A stretch of 64,000 bases of DNA from Mesorhizobium sp. Root157 (GCF_001427385.1 NZ_LMGJ01000036.1:103535-167534); one strand, 5' to 3'. Counted from the first letter of the stretch, positions 15,806 to 29,170 are shown. Numbers and translations are program-made. The notes: a model not told the origin generated them from the sequence alone.

Positions 15806-16124
15806 GGTTTCCTCCCACCGGCTTGCCTCTGGTGTCAGATCGGCCCGCAACCAATCGGCGCCCTGCCCATCTGGCCGTCTTGCATCGGATCGATGTTCGC
15901 TGCGTCCTGTTGGGTCCGATGCTTCGGCACAGCATGCTCATGCTATTGTCTTTCCGGCGTTGCCGGAAGCGGAAAGCGCGTTGAACGGATACGCGGCTTT
16001 CAAGGCGTGCCTCCCGCCGTGCCAAAAGCGGCGTTCCGCAACCGGCCCGGCATTGCGCCCACGTCTGTTTTGAAAACGCCGCGGCTTTTGGGCCGCGGCG
16101 TTTCTTGTCCACTCGAGAGCGAAC
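15806..16124 (-). other. xylF-xylH intergenic region
   Basis: The 319-base gap holds the xylF terminator hairpin (16077-16100) and the xylH ribosome site. Short frames here (for example 15798-16112) lack coding character. I see no gene. Confidence 0.6.
16073..16103 (-). terminator. Terminator-like hairpin after xylF
   Basis: CGCCGCGGC (16077-16085), 6-base loop, GCCGCGGCG (16092-16100). On the minus strand the stem is followed by TTTT. Lying between xylF and xylH, it should let only part of the transcripts read into the permease gene. Confidence 0.8.
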
Positions 16125-17165
16125 TCAGTTGCAGGCGGGAACGGCACCAGCCGCAACGCCGGCGCAAACCGCATCCTTGGAAATCCAGCCGGCGTCGATG
16201 ACGACGTTGAGATTGTCCTTGGTGATCGCGATCGGGGTCAGGAACACCGACTTGACGGTGTTGCCGCCAGGCGTGGTGAAGTCCTGCACGTTGGCGATGT
16301 CGGTCATGGCCTTGCCATCGGCAAGCTGCGAAGCGATCTCGGCGGCGTTCTTGCCAAGTTCACGTGCGTCCTTCCACACCGAAACCGTCTGGGTGCCAAG
16401 TGCCACGCGGTTCAGCGCGGCATGGTCGCCGTCCTGGCCCGAGACCGGAACGGAGCCGGCCAGACCCTGGGCCGTCAGCGCCGCGACGACGCCGCCGGCG
16501 GTGCCGTCATTGGCCGCCACCACCGCATCGACCTTGTTGTCGTTGGCGGTCAGGAACTGCTCCATGTTCTTCTGGGCGTTGGCCGGCAGCCAGCCGTCCG
16601 TATAGGCTTCGCCGACATTCTTGATCTTGCCGCTGTCGATGGCGTCCTTGAGCACTTCCATCGAACCGGCGAACAGGAAGTCCGCATTCGGATCGGCACC
16701 CGAACCCTTGATGAAGACGTAGTTGCCTTCCGGCTTCACCTTGAACACTTCGCGGGCCTGCATGCGGCCCACTTCCTTGTTGTCGAAGGTAAGGTAGAAG
16801 ACGTCCTTGTTCTCGATCAGGCGGTCATAGCCGACGACCGGGATGCCCTCGTCCAGCGATTTCTGAACTGCCGGGCCGATGGCCGAAGCGTCCTGGGCCA
16901 GGATGATCAGGGCGTTTGCGCCCTGCGAAATCAGGCTTTCGACGTCGGTGAGCTGCTTGGCCGCGGACGACTGCGCGTCGGCGGAGATGTACTTGTCGCC
17001 GGCAGCCTCGATCGCCGCCTTCATCGCGGCTTCGTCGGTCTTCCAGCGTTCTTCCTGGAAGTTCGACCAGGAGACGCCGATGACCTTGTCCTTGGCCTCG
17101 GCGGTCGCGACGAGCGTCAGCGACATGGCGGCACCCGCCAGGATGGCGGCGGTGATTTTCCTCAT
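16125..17165 (-). CDS. xylF: D-xylose-type ABC transporter substrate-binding protein
   Basis: This 346-aa periplasmic protein has a signal peptide of about 24 residues ending TAEA and a peripla_BP_4 sugar-binding fold starting KDKVIGVSW. The features [15 protein letters not shown] near the start, [10 protein letters not shown] and [11 protein letters not shown] match XylF-type proteins. GGGAGGAAATC precedes the ATG at 17165. It is first in the leftward xylF-xylH-xylG set and divergent from a ROK regulator. Xylose is the best guess; related pentoses or other monosaccharides remain possible. Confidence 0.88.
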   Translation of the reverse strand: MRKITAAILAGAAMSLTLVATAEAKDKVIGVSWSNFQEERWKTDEAAMKAAIEAAGDKYISADAQSSAAKQLTDVESLISQGANALIILAQDASAIGPAVQKSLDEGIPVVGYDRLIENKDVFYLTFDNKEVGRMQAREVFKVKPEGNYVFIKGSGADPNADFLFAGSMEVLKDAIDSGKIKNVGEAYTDGWLPANAQKNMEQFLTANDNKVDAVVAANDGTAGGVVAALTAQGLAGSVPVSGQDGDHAALNRVALGTQTVSVWKDARELGKNAAEIASQLADGKAMTDIANVQDFTTPGGNTVKSVFLTPIAITKDNLNVVIDAGWISKDAVCAGVAAGAVPACN

Positions 17166-17226
17166 GATTTCCTCCCTGCGCCGCGCGGGCGCGACTAATC
17201 TGACCCGATGCTGGTACGGAAGCTCT

Positions 17227-17247
17227 TTTTTTCGAGCCTCGAAAAAA
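17227..17247. promoter_or_regulatory. ROK-regulator operator 1 (perfect 21-bp palindrome)
   Basis: TTTTTTCGAG, central C, CTCGAAAAAA: a perfect 10+1+10 palindrome between xylF and the ROK gene. AT-rich arms with a CG-containing core fit ROK/NagC-type operators. Confidence 0.7.
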
Positions 17248-17300
17248 GTGTGACGCAACACCGAACGCCTGTCAACCGGGATTCGAAGGCCTCATTTGAT

Positions 17301-17321
17301 TTTTTTCGGAACTCGAATTAA
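17301..17321. promoter_or_regulatory. ROK-regulator operator 2 (imperfect copy)
   Basis: The 21 bases match operator 1 at 16 positions (TTTTTTCG, CTCGAA and AA conserved). Centre-to-centre distance is 74 bases, about seven helical turns, which would suit repression by looping. Confidence 0.6.
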
Positions 17322-17417
17322 ATAGTGACAGGGGATAACGCTTCTGCCACTATCATCCCGTTTGCCGGGGATAAGCGCGCATTGCAATGTCTGCGGCAAC
17401 AGGGAGGACAAAGCGAC

Positions 17418-18665
17418 ATGACGGTGGGAATCCGCCACGACGATCTGCGCCGGCGCAACCGCGCCATGGTGATTTCGGCCGTGCGGCGGGGCGGCCAGAC
17501 CTCTCGCACCGGGATCGCCGCGATCACCGGCCTCAGCCATTCCACCATCTCGTCGATCTCATCGGACCTGATCGCCGAGGGCATCCTGGCCGAAGCCCGC
17601 AACGAGCCGCTGGCCCTGAAGCGGGGCCGGCCCCAGGTGGGGCTGACGCTCGAGCCGAAGGCGGCGGTGGTCATGACCGTCGTTCTCTCCCTCAATTTCC
17701 TCGCCGCCACCCTGCTCGACTATGCCGGCGAAATCGTGGCCGAGGAGCAGCGACGGCTCGACACGCGCGCCATGCCTCGCAAGCAGTTGATCGACGAATG
17801 CGTTGCGATCGTCAGGCGCAGGCTGGACGACCGCAAGCGCGAGGGCCGCCGCGTGCTGCGCATCGTTCTGGCCATTCAGGGCATCACCGACGCGCCGGCG
17901 CGCGCCATGCTGTGGTCGCCGATCACGCCGCATACCGACATTGCCTTTGCCGACATTCTGGAGCGCGAGTTTTCCGTTCCCGTCACCGTGGAAAACGACT
18001 GCAACATGATGGCGGTGGCGCTGCGCTGGCGCGATCCGGAACGCTACAAGGACGACTTCATCGCCATCCTGCTTTCGCACGGCATTGGCATGGGCCTGGT
18101 GCTGAAAGGCGAATTGTTTACCGGCACGCATTCGTCGGGCGGCGAGTTCGGCCATATGATCCACCGCCCCGACGGCGCGCTGTGCCGCTGCGGCCGGCGC
18201 GGCTGCATCGAAGCCTATGCCGGCAACTACGCCATCTGGCGCAACGCCCGCATGATGGGCGAGGACGACGAACCGGTGGACGACATCGACGAAGCCGACA
18301 TGCGCACGCTGGCGCAAGTGGCAAGAGAGCGGGACGGTCCCGAGCGGCAGGCCTATCGCAAGGCCGGCGAGGCGCTGGGCTTCGGCCTTGGCAGCCTGTT
18401 TGCGCTGATCGACCCGGCCCCGGTGGCGATGGTGGGGGCAAGTACGGCCGCCTTCGACCTCATCGAACCGGCGCTGCGCGAGGCGATCGCCAAGACGGCA
18501 GGCGGCCATCACTCGACCTCGATTTCGTTCGACACCGAACCGGACCAGATGGCGCTGCTGCGCGACGGCTGCGCCATGCGGGCGCTGACCTTCATCGACA
18601 ACGACATCTTCGCGTCCGGCAATCCGGCCCAGATGGAACTGGCCGCTGGCCACGAGATGGCCTGA
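17418..18665 (+). CDS. ROK family transcriptional regulator, probable xylose repressor
   Basis: This 415-aa protein has an N-terminal winged helix (SRTGIAAITGLSHSTISSI, about 34-52). A ROK sugar-sensing domain follows with the glucokinase-like GGEFGHM motif and the zinc motif CRCGRRGCIEAYAG. Length and layout are those of XylR/NagC-type repressors. AGGGAGGAC precedes the ATG at 17418. It is divergent from xylF, and two matching palindromes lie between, so it most likely represses xylFHG until sugar binds. It ends 7 bases from the convergent phoB. Confidence 0.87.
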   Translation: MTVGIRHDDLRRRNRAMVISAVRRGGQTSRTGIAAITGLSHSTISSISSDLIAEGILAEARNEPLALKRGRPQVGLTLEPKAAVVMTVVLSLNFLAATLLDYAGEIVAEEQRRLDTRAMPRKQLIDECVAIVRRRLDDRKREGRRVLRIVLAIQGITDAPARAMLWSPITPHTDIAFADILEREFSVPVTVENDCNMMAVALRWRDPERYKDDFIAILLSHGIGMGLVLKGELFTGTHSSGGEFGHMIHRPDGALCRCGRRGCIEAYAGNYAIWRNARMMGEDDEPVDDIDEADMRTLAQVARERDGPERQAYRKAGEALGFGLGSLFALIDPAPVAMVGASTAAFDLIEPALREAIAKTAGGHHSTSISFDTEPDQMALLRDGCAMRALTFIDNDIFASGNPAQMELAAGHEMA

Positions 18666-18672
18666 GCCCGCC

Positions 18673-19362
18673 TTACTCCTCTTGAATAGCGTAGCCGGCG
18701 CCGCGAATGGTGCGGATGACGTCGGGCATGCGGCCATTGTTGACGGCCTTGCGCAGCCGCCCGACATGCACGTCGACCGTGCGTTCGTCGATATAGATGG
18801 TCTCGCCCCAGACATTGTCGAGCAACTGGCCGCGCGAGAACACGCGGCCGGGATGGCGCATCATGAATTCGAGCAGGCGGAACTCGGTCGGTCCGAGCTT
18901 GATCTCGCTCTTCTTGCGATAGACCCGGTGCGATTCACGGTCGAGCACGATGTCGCCGACCTTGAGCACCGATGACAGCACCTCGGGCTTGGCGCGCCGC
19001 AGCAGCGCCTTGACCCGCGCCATGAATTCGGGCGTCGAGAACGGCTTGACCAGATAGTCGTCGGCGCCGGTGGAGAGGCCTCGCACGCGGTCGCTTTCCT
19101 CGCCGCGCGCGGTGAGCATGATGATGGGAAGCCGTTCGGTTTCGGGGCGCATGCGCAGGCGCCGGCACAGTTCGATGCCGGACACCGCCGGTACCATCCA
19201 GTCGAGCACCAGAAGGTCGGGCACGTTTTCCTGCAGCCGAAGCTCGGCCTCGTCGCCGCGCGTGATGACCTCGACCTGATAGCCTTCCGATTCCAGATTG
19301 TAGCGAAGCAGCACGCCAAGCGGCTCCTCGTCTTCGACGACCATGATGCGCGGTGCGATCAT
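18673..19362 (-). CDS. phoB: Phosphate regulon response regulator PhoB
   Basis: This 229-aa OmpR-family regulator has a receiver with E10-D11-E12, phosphoacceptor D54 (LLVLDWMVP) and K near 105. A C-terminal winged helix ends at ERTVDVHVGRLRKAV and the GAGYAIQ tail. It is last in the run pstS-C-A-B-phoU-phoB, which identifies it as PhoB. It activates promoters with Pho boxes such as the one before pstS. No phoR gene is present in the window. Confidence 0.95.
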   Translation of the reverse strand: MIAPRIMVVEDEEPLGVLLRYNLESEGYQVEVITRGDEAELRLQENVPDLLVLDWMVPAVSGIELCRRLRMRPETERLPIIMLTARGEESDRVRGLSTGADDYLVKPFSTPEFMARVKALLRRAKPEVLSSVLKVGDIVLDRESHRVYRKKSEIKLGPTEFRLLEFMMRHPGRVFSRGQLLDNVWGETIYIDERTVDVHVGRLRKAVNNGRMPDVIRTIRGAGYAIQEE

Positions 19363-19387
19363 CTTGTTCGGCTTCCTGTCTTGTGCG

Positions 19388-20089
19388 TCAGGCGGCGGAT
19401 ACGGCTGTCTCGTCCTGCTTGGGACGATGGGCCGGCAATTGTTCGCCGGTCAGCACGTAATAGGCGTTTTCAGCGATGTTGGTGACATGGTCGCCGATGC
19501 GTTCGAGGTTCTTGGCGCAAAACAGCAAATGCGTGCAGGGCGTGATGTTGCGCGGATCTTCCATCATGTAGGTCAGCAACTCGCGAAACACCGAGGTATA
19601 TTTGACGTCGATGCGCTCGTCCTCGTTGCGCAGGGTAACCAGCCCTGACGCGTCGCGGGCCGCAGAGCGCTCGATGACGCCCTGCACCTGGATAAGCACA
19701 AGCCCTGCCATGGCATCGATGGAGTGCGCCAGATCGCGCGGCGCGGCGGACTGGCCTACCGCGCTGACGCGCTTGGCGATGTTCTTGGCCAGATCGCCGA
19801 TGCGTTCGAGATCGCCGGCCATGCGGATGGCCCCGACAACGGCGCGCAGATCCTGCGCCATCGGCTGGCGCTTGGCGATCAGCGTGATGGCGCGGTCGTC
19901 CAGGTCGCGCTGGCGCCTGTCCATCACCGCATCCTCGGAGACGACGCGCTGCGCCAGCGCGGTGTCGGAATTGAGCAGCGCGCGGGTCGCTTCGCTCACC
20001 ATCGAACCGGCAAGCTCACCCATGTCCCTGATCAGCTTGCTGACTTCGTTGAGGTCCTCGTCGAAAGACCTGACTGTATGCTCACCCAT
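19388..20089 (-). CDS. phoU: Phosphate signalling protein PhoU
   Basis: This 233-aa all-helical protein has two PhoU repeats (about 15-105 and 120-210). Family motifs are AQRVVSEDAVMDRRQRDLDD and HLLFCAKNLERIGDHVTNIAE. It links the PstSCAB transporter to the PhoR/PhoB signal in other bacteria. Start at 20089 with AGGA a few bases upstream. It lies between pstB and phoB. Confidence 0.95.
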   Translation of the reverse strand: MGEHTVRSFDEDLNEVSKLIRDMGELAGSMVSEATRALLNSDTALAQRVVSEDAVMDRRQRDLDDRAITLIAKRQPMAQDLRAVVGAIRMAGDLERIGDLAKNIAKRVSAVGQSAAPRDLAHSIDAMAGLVLIQVQGVIERSAARDASGLVTLRNEDERIDVKYTSVFRELLTYMMEDPRNITPCTHLLFCAKNLERIGDHVTNIAENAYYVLTGEQLPAHRPKQDETAVSAA

Positions 20090-20130
20090 GATCCTGTCCT
20101 TGCAATCCGTAGCCCACCGATGCCCGCATC

Positions 20131-20955
20131 TCAACCGAAGCGGCCGGTGATGTAGTCCTGCGTGCGCTTGTCGTCGGGGTTGGTGAACATCTTCTCGGTC
20201 GCGCCTTCCTCGACCAGATAGCCGAGATGGAACATCGCCGTGCGCTGCGACACGCGCGCCGCCTGCTGCATGGAGTGGGTGACAATGACGATGGTGTAGT
20301 TCTGGCGCAATTCGTCGATCAGTTCCTCCACCCTTGCCGTGGCGATCGGGTCGAGCGCCGAGCAGGGCTCGTCCATCAGGATGACTTCCGGCGACACGGC
20401 AATGGCGCGCGCGATGCACAGGCGCTGCTGCTGGCCGCCCGACAGCCCGGTGCCGGGTTCGTGCAGGCGGTCCTTGACCTCGTTGAACAGGCCGGCGCGC
20501 TTGAGGCTCGATTCCACGATGGCTTCGAGGTCGGTCTTGTTGCGGGCAAGGCCATGGATGCGCGGGCCGTAGGCGACGTTCTCGTAGATCGACTTCGGGA
20601 ACGGATTGGGCTTCTGGAACACCATACCGACGCGGGCGCGCAGTTCCACGACATCGATGGCCTTGTCGTAGACGTCCTCGCCATCAAGCGTGATCTTGCC
20701 GATGACGCGGGCGCTGTCGATGGTGTCGTTCATGCGGTTCAAACAGCGCAGGAAGGTGGACTTGCCGCAGCCGGACGGCCCGATCAGCGCCGTGACCTGG
20801 TTTTGCCGCACCAGAAGATCGACATCGAACAAGGCCTGCTTGTCGCCGTAGAAGACGCCGACCTTGTCGCCGCGCATCTTGATGGCTTCATTGGATTGGC
20901 TGTTCATCTTGGCGTCCACTGCGCTTTCAAGGGATTTTTCCGTCATGATATTCAT
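20131..20955 (-). CDS. pstB: Phosphate ABC transporter ATP-binding protein PstB
   Basis: This 274-aa ATPase has Walker [10 protein letters not shown], signature LSGGQQQR, Walker [14 protein letters not shown] and the PstB-typical LRCLNRMND and FQKPNPFP segments. The start is set at the ATG at 20955, with AAGGGG upstream. A longer open frame running through pstA is an artefact of high GC. A second ATG three codons on is also possible. Forms the phosphate importer with PstC and PstA. Confidence 0.95.
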   Translation of the reverse strand: MNIMTEKSLESAVDAKMNSQSNEAIKMRGDKVGVFYGDKQALFDVDLLVRQNQVTALIGPSGCGKSTFLRCLNRMNDTIDSARVIGKITLDGEDVYDKAIDVVELRARVGMVFQKPNPFPKSIYENVAYGPRIHGLARNKTDLEAIVESSLKRAGLFNEVKDRLHEPGTGLSGGQQQRLCIARAIAVSPEVILMDEPCSALDPIATARVEELIDELRQNYTIVIVTHSMQQAARVSQRTAMFHLGYLVEEGATEKMFTNPDDKRTQDYITGRFG

Positions 20956-20969
20956 TGTCAGCCCCTTTT

Positions 20970-22286
20970 CTACCAGCGCCGTTCGAAACGCCGGCGCAGC
21001 ACGATTGCCGTGATGTTCATGGCCATCAGGAAGACGAGCAGGATGATGATGGCGCCCGACATGCGCTCCACGAAGGCGCGTTCGGCCTCGTTCGCCCACA
21101 TGTAGATCTGCACCGGCAGCGCCGTTGCCGGATCGAATGGCGTCGCCGGATAGTCGGCCACGAAGGCGACCATGCCGATCAGGAGCAGCGGCGCGGTTTC
21201 GCCGAGCGCACGCGCCAGCCCGATGATGGTGCCGGTGAGGATGCCGGGAGCGGCGAGCGGCAGAATATGGTGAAAGACCATCTGCATCCTGGACGCACCG
21301 AGGCCCAGTGCCGCCGCACGGATCGACGGCGGCACGGCGGCAAGGGCGGCGCGCGTCGCGATGATGATGGTGGGCAGCGTCATCAGCGTCAGCACCAGCC
21401 CGCCGACGATCGAGGCGGAACGCGGCATGCCGAGGAAATTGACGAACACCGCAAGGCCGAGCAGGCCGAACACGATCGACGGCACGGCGGCCAGATTGTT
21501 GATGTTGACTTCGATGAGGTCGGTGAAACGGTTCTTCCTGGCGAACTCTTCCAGATAGATCGACGCCGCGACGCCGATCGGCAGCGCCAGCAGGAGCACG
21601 ATCGCCATCATGAAGAACGAGCCGATGATGGCAACGCCCATTCCGGACGTCTCCGGCCGGCTGGAAGCGCCGAAGGTGAACAGGCCGGTGTTGAAATGTT
21701 CGGCCATGACCCCGTCGGCCTTGAGCTGGTTCATCCAGGAAACCTGCTGGTCCGAAACCTTGCGGCGCGCTTCGTCGACGCCGAGGTCGATCTGGCCCTT
21801 GAAGGCGGAATCGATATTGGCCGAGGCAAGGATGTCCACGTCGCGCGTCGTGCCGATGACCGCGGGGTCGGCGATCACGATGTTGCGCAATTGCACGCGC
21901 GAGCTTTCCGACAAAAAGCCCTTCAGCTTGCGCACGGCCGCCTTGTCCTGCGGGTCGATACCGAGTTTGGCGATCAGGGCATTTTCGGCAAGCTTCGGAT
22001 AGTTCGCCTTGATCAGCACATTCGCATCGGTGGCCCGCTCGCCCTGTGGATCGATGACTTTTTCGTCGAAGGTGATCGGCAATGTGACGCTCGTCTGCCA
22101 GAAGGCGGTATGGCCCTTGAGCACGATCGAGGCGAGCATGATGGCAAGGAAGACGAGTCCGACCGAGATCGCCATAAGACCGTAGATGCGGAATCGCCGC
22201 TCGGCGCGGTAGCGCGCCTTGAGGCCGATATCGCGCCGCACGGGTGCTGCCGCGGCAGGCATCGTATCGAAGGAAACGTCGGTCAT
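20970..22286 (-). CDS. pstA: Phosphate ABC transporter permease PstA
   Basis: This 438-aa permease has one N-terminal helix, then a large periplasmic insert (about 70-190) with a DUF3333-like character seen in rhizobial PstA. Five or so helices of the BPD_transp_1 fold follow, with the EAA loop [18 protein letters not shown]. Its start overlaps the pstC stop in a 4-base ATGA junction, so translation is coupled. Confidence 0.93.
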   Translation of the reverse strand: MTDVSFDTMPAAAAPVRRDIGLKARYRAERRFRIYGLMAISVGLVFLAIMLASIVLKGHTAFWQTSVTLPITFDEKVIDPQGERATDANVLIKANYPKLAENALIAKLGIDPQDKAAVRKLKGFLSESSRVQLRNIVIADPAVIGTTRDVDILASANIDSAFKGQIDLGVDEARRKVSDQQVSWMNQLKADGVMAEHFNTGLFTFGASSRPETSGMGVAIIGSFFMMAIVLLLALPIGVAASIYLEEFARKNRFTDLIEVNINNLAAVPSIVFGLLGLAVFVNFLGMPRSASIVGGLVLTLMTLPTIIIATRAALAAVPPSIRAAALGLGASRMQMVFHHILPLAAPGILTGTIIGLARALGETAPLLLIGMVAFVADYPATPFDPATALPVQIYMWANEAERAFVERMSGAIIILLVFLMAMNITAIVLRRRFERRW

Positions 22287-23749
22287 TCGTACTGCTCCCG
22301 ATACTTCCGCACAATGGCAAGGGCCACGATGTTCATGATCAGCGTCAGCCCGAACAGCGTCAGGCCGAGCGCGAAGGCGACCAGCGTCTGCGGCGAGTTG
22401 AACTCGAGGTCGCCAGTCAGCTGATTGACGATCTTGACGGTGATGGTGGTCATCGCCTCGAACGGATTGAGGGTGAGATTGGCGGCAACGCCGGCGGCCA
22501 GCACCACGATCATGGTTTCGCCGATGGCGCGCGAGGCGGTCAGGAGCACCGCGCCGACAATGCCCGGCAGGGCCGCCGGCAGCACCACCCGCTTGATGGT
22601 TTCGGAGCGCGTTGCGCCAAGGCCGAGCGAGCCGTCGCGCAAGGCGCGCGGCACGGCGGTGATGATGTCGTCGGACAGCGACGACACCACCGGGATCAGC
22701 ATGATGCCCATGACGAAGCCGGCGACGAAGATGCTCTGGCCCTGGATGAACGGCGCACCGCCGGTCAATGCCGCGCTGAGGTCGCGCAGCCAGGGCCCAA
22801 GCGTCACCAGCGCGAAAATGCCGTAGACGATGGTCGGAATGCCGGCGAGCAACTCAAGTGCCGGCTTGACCACCGCGCGAACTTTGGAAGAGGCGTATTC
22901 CGCCATGTAGACGGCCGACATCAGGCCGACCGGGACGGCGACCAGAAGCGCCACGAAGGCGATGTAGAGCGTACCGGCAAGCAGCGGGATGAGGCCGAAC
23001 TGGCCTTCGCTGCCGCCCGAACCGGCAGCGGCGAAGCGCGGGTCCCAAACGGTGCCGAAGAAGAAGTTCAGCGGCGAGACCGATTCGAAGAACTGGATGG
23101 TCTGGAACAGCATCGACAAGACGATGCCTATGGTGGTCAGGATGGCGATGGTCGAGGCGCCAAGCAGCCCCCACAGCATCAGCTTCTCGACATTGTTGCG
23201 GGCCCGCGCCCGCGGCTTGACGGCGCCGACCGAATAGAACGCACCGGTTGCCGCAAGCAGGATCGCGATCACCCCGCCGATCAGGCCGGCCCGATCCTGC
23301 GCGGCGTTCGCCTCCCGCGCGATCGGGATCATATAGTCCTTGGTGTCGGTGGCCAGCGCCACGCCTTTCTCAGCGAGCAGCGGCTGCAATTCGGAAAATG
23401 TGGACGGCAACGATGCCTGGGTGCCGTCATCGAGACGGCGCAAGCCCCTGGCCAGGCTGTTCACCAGACCGGCCGAGAGCTGTTCGTTGATCGGCGAACC
23501 GTCTTCGGCCTGCACCGGCAGCGCCGCATGGACCTGGCGATCGAGATAGACGGACGAGCCGATATCCCAGACCACAAGGACCAGCACGGCAGGCAATACG
23601 GCAAGCAGGAATGCCCACCATCCATGATAGTGGGCGCGGGAGTGCGGCTTCACCTTGCCGTCGTTCTGCGCCACTGCGCGCTGCCTGCCGACGATGAAAG
23701 CGGCAAGGCCGATGGCGAGAACTATGGCGAGCACGAGCATTGATGACAT
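22283..23749 (-). CDS. pstC: Phosphate ABC transporter permease PstC
   Basis: This 488-aa permease is longer than the E. coli protein because of an N-terminal region with two extra helices and a loop (about 1-190), a layout usual in rhizobia. The C-terminal BPD_transp_1 domain carries the EAA loop [19 protein letters not shown]. It follows pstS after an 88-base gap with a stable hairpin and overlaps pstA by 4 bases. Confidence 0.93.
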   Translation of the reverse strand: MSSMLVLAIVLAIGLAAFIVGRQRAVAQNDGKVKPHSRAHYHGWWAFLLAVLPAVLVLVVWDIGSSVYLDRQVHAALPVQAEDGSPINEQLSAGLVNSLARGLRRLDDGTQASLPSTFSELQPLLAEKGVALATDTKDYMIPIAREANAAQDRAGLIGGVIAILLAATGAFYSVGAVKPRARARNNVEKLMLWGLLGASTIAILTTIGIVLSMLFQTIQFFESVSPLNFFFGTVWDPRFAAAGSGGSEGQFGLIPLLAGTLYIAFVALLVAVPVGLMSAVYMAEYASSKVRAVVKPALELLAGIPTIVYGIFALVTLGPWLRDLSAALTGGAPFIQGQSIFVAGFVMGIMLIPVVSSLSDDIITAVPRALRDGSLGLGATRSETIKRVVLPAALPGIVGAVLLTASRAIGETMIVVLAAGVAANLTLNPFEAMTTITVKIVNQLTGDLEFNSPQTLVAFALGLTLFGLTLIMNIVALAIVRKYREQYE

Positions 23750-23795
23750 GGGTCCATTCCGAAATCGGATGACCGTCGCCTCTCAAGAGACGGCG

Positions 23796-23829
23796 AACGC
23801 CGGGGCACGGTTGCCCGCGCCCCGGCGTT
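23796..23829 (-). other. pstS-pstC intergenic stem-loop
   Basis: AACGCCGGGGC (23796-23806) pairs with GCCCCGGCGTT (23819-23829), an 11-base perfect stem. No T-run follows on the minus strand, so it more likely protects the pstS message or causes partial pausing than full termination. This would favour PstS over the permeases. Confidence 0.6.
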
Positions 23830-23837
23830 GTTGATGA

Positions 23838-24875
23838 CTACATCGACTTTCCGGCGTCGAAGGCTTCGCGCTGGGCGGCGCGTTCGGCATCCGGAGCGGC
23901 GACGAGACCGTATTCGGCCAGCGGGCTGTCGGGGCCGACCATCTGGTCGTCAAGGAAGAAGTCGACATACTCCTTGAGGCCCGGAACGACGCCGAGATGC
24001 GCCTTCTTCACGTAGAAGTACAGCGGACGCGACACCGGATACTCGCCCTTGGCGATGGTCTCGACCGAAGGCGATATGCCGCCGACGGTGGCGACCTTCA
24101 GCTTGTCGGCGTTGTTTTCATAGAAGGCGAGGCCGAATACGCCGACGCCGGTCTTGTTGGACGCGATGCGGGCCAACGTCTCGGTGTAGTCGCCGTCGAT
24201 ATCGACCGCCTTGCCATCCTTGCGCACCGCCTTGCAGGCAGCTTCCGCAGCCTTGTCGTCAAGTCCGGAAGCGGTGCCTGCCTCGACGCCGCCAAGCGCC
24301 TTGCAGCCGGCGATGAGGAGCTTTTCCTCGAACACTTCGCGGGTGCCGTGCTTTTCGCCCGGAATGTAGGCGGCGATGTCCCAATCGGGCAGGTTCGGGT
24401 TGACCTGGTTCCACTTGGTATTCGGATTGTCGACCAGCTTGCCGTCGACGGCGATCTTGGCGGCCAGCGCCTTGTAGACGTCTTCCGGCGTCAGCGCCCA
24501 ATCCGGGCCGTTGATGTCGGTGGCGAAGACGATGCCGTCATAGCCGATCCGGACTTCCTGGATCTCCTTCACGCCGGCGTCGATGCAGGACTGCACTTCG
24601 TCCTTCTTGATGGCGCGCGAGGAATTGGCGATGTCGATGGTGTTTTCGCCGACGCCCTTGCAGAATTCCTTGATGCCGGCGCCGCTGCCGCCGGATTCCA
24701 CAACCGGGGTCTTGAAGTTGGTGAAGGTCTCGCCGAACTGCTCGGCAACGATCTTGGCATAAGGCAGCACGGTGGACGAACCGGCGATCTGGATCTGGTC
24801 GCGCGCCGAGGCAAAGCCAGCCGTTCCGGCCAGCACGAGCGCCGCAGCGGACGCCGTCAAAAGGTATCTTTTCAT
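23838..24875 (-). CDS. pstS: Phosphate ABC transporter substrate-binding protein PstS
   Basis: This 345-aa periplasmic protein has a signal peptide of about 24 residues ending FASA. The phosphate-binding fold follows, with IAGSSTVLPYA, VESGGSGAGIKEFC and SSRAIKKDE near the binding site. The family length is normal. GGAG lies before the ATG at 24875. A Pho box with an extra half-site ends about 70 bases upstream. First gene of the pst-pho operon. Confidence 0.95.
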   Translation of the reverse strand: MKRYLLTASAAALVLAGTAGFASARDQIQIAGSSTVLPYAKIVAEQFGETFTNFKTPVVESGGSGAGIKEFCKGVGENTIDIANSSRAIKKDEVQSCIDAGVKEIQEVRIGYDGIVFATDINGPDWALTPEDVYKALAAKIAVDGKLVDNPNTKWNQVNPNLPDWDIAAYIPGEKHGTREVFEEKLLIAGCKALGGVEAGTASGLDDKAAEAACKAVRKDGKAVDIDGDYTETLARIASNKTGVGVFGLAFYENNADKLKVATVGGISPSVETIAKGEYPVSRPLYFYVKKAHLGVVPGLKEYVDFFLDDQMVGPDSPLAEYGLVAAPDAERAAQREAFDAGKSM

Positions 24876-24947
24876 ATGGCCTGCTCCTGTTCGGATTTGG
24901 TCTCTTGGCGCTTTCTTCTGCGCCCGGTGAGGCCATAACGTCCGTTT

Positions 24948-24976
24948 ATAACAGTCGCATGACAGTTTCATGTCGG
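24948..24976 (-). promoter_or_regulatory. Pho box upstream of pstS
   Basis: On the minus strand CTGTCAT-GCGA-CTGTTAT (24965-24948) is 13 of 14 against the Pho box CTGTCAT-N4-CTGTCAT. A third, weaker half-site (24976-24970, 5 of 7) sits in the same 11-base phase. PhoB should bind here to induce pst under phosphate starvation. Confidence 0.85.
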
Positions 24977-25039
24977 TCCGGTAAAGCTTGCAGGGCATGG
25001 CAACTCGGCATCCCTGTGCCGGCAGTTGCGCCGCGTATG

Positions 25040-28417
<3,378 letters not shown>

Positions 28418-28603
28418 CAGTCAAGCTCGGACAAACCCCGCGTCCGCAACCGGAATGTGGCCGATAAGACTTAATGATCTGCTAACCTTAACGCAAACGA
28501 ACGGAACACCTGCGATCGGCTGGCAATGTCATCGTTGACTTACCCAAAACGATCGATTGCCACGCCGACCCTCAGCGCGCTATCAGTGCCGCAAATGACC
28601 GTG

Positions 28604-28915
28604 ATGGCGCGAATTCTGATCTGTCTCCTGTCCGGCCTCCTGCTTGCGGGCGGCGGTTGTGCGCGCACCGACGACGGCACCGTGGTGATCCCCAGGCAGA
28701 TCGATGCCCGCCGCATATGGGACAAGGGGCCTTCGTCCACGCAAACGCCGCCGGTCCAAAGCGGGGCGAATGTCTTTCCCGTCGTTGCGCCGCCTCCCCA
28801 TGTGACGCGCCGCCGTTCCGCACCAGGCACATCCCCGGCGCCGGCAAACGAAAAGACGGTATCTTGCGGAACCGTCCAACAGGCCGGGCAACGCGTGCGC
28901 GTCGTCTGCCAATAG
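28604..28915 (+). CDS. Small lipoprotein
   Basis: This 103-aa protein starts MARILICLLSGLLLAGGGC, a short signal with a lipobox ending at Cys19. A Pro/Thr-rich middle and a C-terminal pair of cysteines (VSCGTV, RVVCQ) follow. An in-frame ATG at 28595 is an alternative start; neither has a strong ribosome site. No domain is recognised. It converges with the EcfG-controlled 78-aa gene. Confidence 0.62.
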   Translation: MARILICLLSGLLLAGGGCARTDDGTVVIPRQIDARRIWDKGPSSTQTPPVQSGANVFPVVAPPPHVTRRRSAPGTSPAPANEKTVSCGTVQQAGQRVRVVCQ

Positions 28916-28933
28916 GGCCGCGCTGACCCCCGG

Positions 28934-29170
28934 CTACAATGTTGCAGCGCCTTTCTTCGGCTCTTCGGCGCCCAGTTTGTCCAAGGCGAACCGCACCAGC
29001 CGCAAATCCGCCTGCCAGCCGTCATCGTCGTCCATGGCGCTCTCGGATGCAGCCCGCTGCAGCGCCTGCGCCTCGGATTCGATACTGCACAGCTTTTCGA
29101 TCTTCTGCTTCGTGGTCAGGGATGAATCGTCGACGATCTCCTGAACCTTCATTTCCCGGAACGTAGCCAT
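28934..29170 (-). CDS. 78-aa unknown protein of the EcfG regulon
   Basis: This mostly helical, acidic and soluble protein has no recognised domain, signal or membrane segment. A conserved-looking motif SLTTKQKIEKLCSIE lies near 17-31 and EEPKKGAATL ends the chain. AAAGGGAG precedes the ATG by 7 bases. An exact EcfG promoter is 29 bases upstream, which makes it a real gene and a stress-regulon member outside the main island. Confidence 0.75.
   Translation of the reverse strand: MATFREMKVQEIVDDSSLTTKQKIEKLCSIESEAQALQRAASESAMDDDDGWQADLRLVRFALDKLGAEEPKKGAATL

Noticed and set aside
15798..16112. A 104-aa minus-strand gene between xylF and xylH
   Set aside because: It spans the terminator hairpin and xylH ribosome site and has a basic, low-complexity sequence without a motif.
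20131..22320. A 729-aa fused PstB protein
   Set aside because: The N-terminal 455 residues are the antisense-type frame of pstA with no domain; PstB starts at 20955 with a ribosome site.
22244..23743. A 499-aa plus-strand frame opposite pstC
   Set aside because: Very His/Arg/Asp-rich, typical of antisense frames in high-GC DNA.
28510..28545. EcfG promoter for the lipoprotein at 28604
   Set aside because: GGAAC is followed by CGTT only after 25 bases, outside the accepted spacer.
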